Origin: Candidatus Poribacteria bacterium
Lineage (GTDB): Bacteria; Poribacteria; WGA-4E; WGA-3G
Reading direction: 5' to 3'
DNA: 64,000 bases
Assembly: GCA_026710795.1 (NCBI GenBank)
Contig: JAPOQK010000009.1
Coordinates: 1-64,000 of the forward strand
Below the pieces are notes generated by a model. The model was given only the letters and a program-made list of their open reading frames with translations. It was not told the origin of the DNA and did not search any database. Positions 62,239 through 64,000 of this stretch are shown one piece after another. Every line of letters starts with the position of its first letter. Position 1 is the stretch's first letter. The translations under genes were made by a program, and so were the position numbers.

Positions 62239-64000
62239 ATGAAATTGTTGAAGAATGTCGTCTTATTCAGTTGTTTATTAATGTTCATTTTAGGTTATCA
62301 AAATATAGAGGCACAGAATATCGCGCAAGAAGCGTATGCTATTTTTGAAAATAGTTGCAATGGTTGTCATGGTGAAGGTGGTTCCTACACGGAGCAACTC
62401 ATCATTCAATATCCCGCAGTAATTGAAGACGGTTCTGTTATTCCGGGGGAACCAGAAAATTCTGAGCTCTATAAACGCTTACTTGGACCTACCGAAAACG
62501 GTCTTCAAATGCCTTTCAACAGTGATCCGTTGCCACCAGAGCAAATACAGACGATCCGTCAATGGATTTTAGCAGGGGCACCAGATTGGAATGTTGATCG
62601 TCCTTTAGATCGTAGCTTCATCACCACCGATGCGATGCTTGATTCCATACAGAATCATTTGGATATACTCGGTCCATCTGACCGTCCTTATGCGCGGTAT
62701 TTTACATTGACACATCTTTACAATGCACGTGAACGATCTGATACACTGGTTGACTATCGCAACGCGCTTTCAAAACTGGTGAACAGCCTTTCATGGGGAC
62801 GTGATGTTGTTAATCCGGAACCGATTGATCCTGATGAAACAATATTTTACATCGACCTGCGCCGCTACCAATGGGAACAAGGAATTAATCGGTGGACGCT
62901 GATAGAAGAAGTATTTCCTTATAGTCTTAATTTCAATTTAGAAACAGAAACAGGACTACTTAGAAAACTGACAAATTTACGTGAAGCAATGGAGTGTAAC
63001 GTGCCGTTTGTACATGTGGATTGGTTTCTTGCGACTGCCTCCTTACCCCCGCTTTACAACGACATCCTTGGACTCCCCGAGACAGACCGTGCGTTAGAGG
63101 CAGAACTTAATGTGGATGTTGCAGCAAATCTACAGACAGCACCCGGTATCCGCGTATGGCGTGCAGGTTTCAATGATTCCGGTGTCTCAAGACACAATCG
63201 GGTTGTTGAACGTCACGAATCTCCCTACGGAGCATATTGGAAAAGTTACGATTTTGCTGGAAGTGTAGGAACGCAAAATATCTTTAACTACCCGCTTACC
63301 TTTACCCACGATGGTGGTGAGATAATATTCAACTTGCCGAACGGTTTACAAGCATACTTTCTTATAAACGCTAATGGCAATAGACTTGATGTTGCACCAA
63401 CGGAAATTGTTTCAAATCCTGCTGCGAGCGATCCTGCTGTACGTAATGGACTTTCTTGTATTGGGTGTCACACAGAAGGTATGAAGCAGGACTTTGAAGA
63501 TACAGTGCGTGCAGTAATTGAGGCAAATGCTAATCTATCCGGTAGAGACCATGCACTACGCCTCTATGTGGAAAAATCGGAGATGGATGCACTTGTGAGC
63601 ATGGATACCGAGCGATATAGGGTGGCACTTGAAGCAACAGGTGGTGACATTAAAGATATTGAACCTGTGCATCGTTTCTATGAAGCGTTTCAGGCACCGA
63701 TTTACGCAGAACAGGCTGCAGCAGCTGTTGGTTTAGAAACAGCGAATTTCCTTGAGAAGATAGATACAAATCCACGTTTACAAGACTTAGGTTTGCTACA
63801 ACTTGTAGGTGATAATGGACAGATGCAACGAGATGCATGGACAGCAGGTTTCCCCCAAGTGATTTCCACGCTATATGATGACACCATCGTAGACCCGTTA
63901 CCACCAGGTCCAGAACCAGGTCCCGGAGGTATAGTTTTTATCCCTGACCTGAACCTAAGCAGTGCAATTAAACGGACGCTCAACATGTCACCCGATGCTA
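62239..64000 (+). CDS. Exported di-haem c-type cytochrome protein with leucine-rich-repeat-like end, 3'-truncated by window edge
   Basis: The frame is open from ATG 62239 (ribosome binding site AAGAAGGGGA just upstream) to the window end, giving at least 587 residues. A signal peptide (NVVLFSCLLMFILGYQNIEA) is followed by haem site CNGCH at about residue 42 and CIGCH at about residue 411. Between them is a DUF1592-free region with MPFNSDPLPPEQIQTIRQW, the usual closing part of a short cytochrome c domain. The visible end, IPDLNLSSAIKRTLNMSPDA, after a Pro-Gly linker, resembles the first repeat of poribacterial leucine-rich-repeat domains. It is probably a periplasmic or surface redox protein. 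A TATAAT at 62213-62218, with weak TTAGGT 16 bases upstream, may be its promoter. Confidence 0.85.
   Translation, partial: MKLLKNVVLFSCLLMFILGYQNIEAQNIAQEAYAIFENSCNGCHGEGGSYTEQLIIQYPAVIEDGSVIPGEPENSELYKRLLGPTENGLQMPFNSDPLPPEQIQTIRQWILAGAPDWNVDRPLDRSFITTDAMLDSIQNHLDILGPSDRPYARYFTLTHLYNARERSDTLVDYRNALSKLVNSLSWGRDVVNPEPIDPDETIFYIDLRRYQWEQGINRWTLIEEVFPYSLNFNLETETGLLRKLTNLREAMECNVPFVHVDWFLATASLPPLYNDILGLPETDRALEAELNVDVAANLQTAPGIRVWRAGFNDSGVSRHNRVVERHESPYGAYWKSYDFAGSVGTQNIFNYPLTFTHDGGEIIFNLPNGLQAYFLINANGNRLDVAPTEIVSNPAASDPAVRNGLSCIGCHTEGMKQDFEDTVRAVIEANANLSGRDHALRLYVEKSEMDALVSMDTERYRVALEATGGDIKDIEPVHRFYEAFQAPIYAEQAAAAVGLETANFLEKIDTNPRLQDLGLLQLVGDNGQMQRDAWTAGFPQVISTLYDDTIVDPLPPGPEPGPGGIVFIPDLNLSSAIKRTLNMSPDA

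Overview
The window is about 40% GC and reads like a Candidatus Poribacteria genome or a close relative. The reasons are: (i) a C-terminal sorting tail of the 'YPNPFNPETWIPYQL' type, which is characteristic of poribacterial secreted proteins; (ii) Planctomycetes/Poribacteria-style families side by side (DUF1592 cytochrome, Tat-exported DUF1552 and SMP-30 proteins, a DUF6785-like membrane protein, LamG proteins, Gfo/Idh/MocA); (iii) a Gram-negative envelope (TonB receptor, LpxL-like acyltransferase, outer-membrane barrel); and (iv) many short palindromic intergenic repeats. The assignment is an inference from gene content, with no phylogeny behind it.

Layout. 0-2.9 kb: the tail of a TnpB (IS200/IS605) element, a secreted beta-propeller protein and a repeat-rich spacer. 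2.9-6.4 kb: ileS, encoding a type-2 isoleucyl-tRNA synthetase with a rearranged GxHH active-site motif, preceded by what looks like a complete ribosome-mediated attenuator (promoter, 39-codon leader peptide rich in Ile codons, antiterminator, terminator). 6.4-17.3 kb: accessory, defence-like region with two tandem trypsin-TPR membrane proteins, a TonB receptor flanked by repeats, a LamG protein, a zeta-toxin-like kinase with a small partner, and a large deoxyribosyltransferase/TIR-like plus P-loop ATPase protein. 17.4-34.8 kb: mostly single housekeeping genes (purB, phosphodiester glycosidase, SDR, orphan response regulator, orphan FbpC-type ATPase, S41 protease, lipid A acyltransferase, cupin, aldo/keto reductase, Gfo/Idh/MocA, HyuB) interrupted by MITE-like repeats and a disrupted outer-membrane barrel gene. 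34.8-40.8 kb: a DUF1592 / HExxH protein / SMP-30 / DUF1552 cluster with an internal promoter-operator. 40.85-44.4 kb: rnpB and B12-dependent ribonucleotide reductase. 44.8-59.5 kb: one long leftward array, tRNA x6 - tig - clpP - clpX - lon - S4 protein - pdxA - giant C25 (gingipain-like) protease. 59.7-64 kb: a secreted protein with three cohesin-like modules plus a dockerin, then a truncated di-heme cytochrome protein.

The most distinctive observation is the ileS leader. Its parts fit classic attenuation logic: stalling at the Ile codons frees a segment that pairs with, and so disables, the 5' half of a terminator just upstream of ileS. I know pheST of E. coli as a precedent for attenuating a synthetase gene by leader peptide; I do not know one for ileS.
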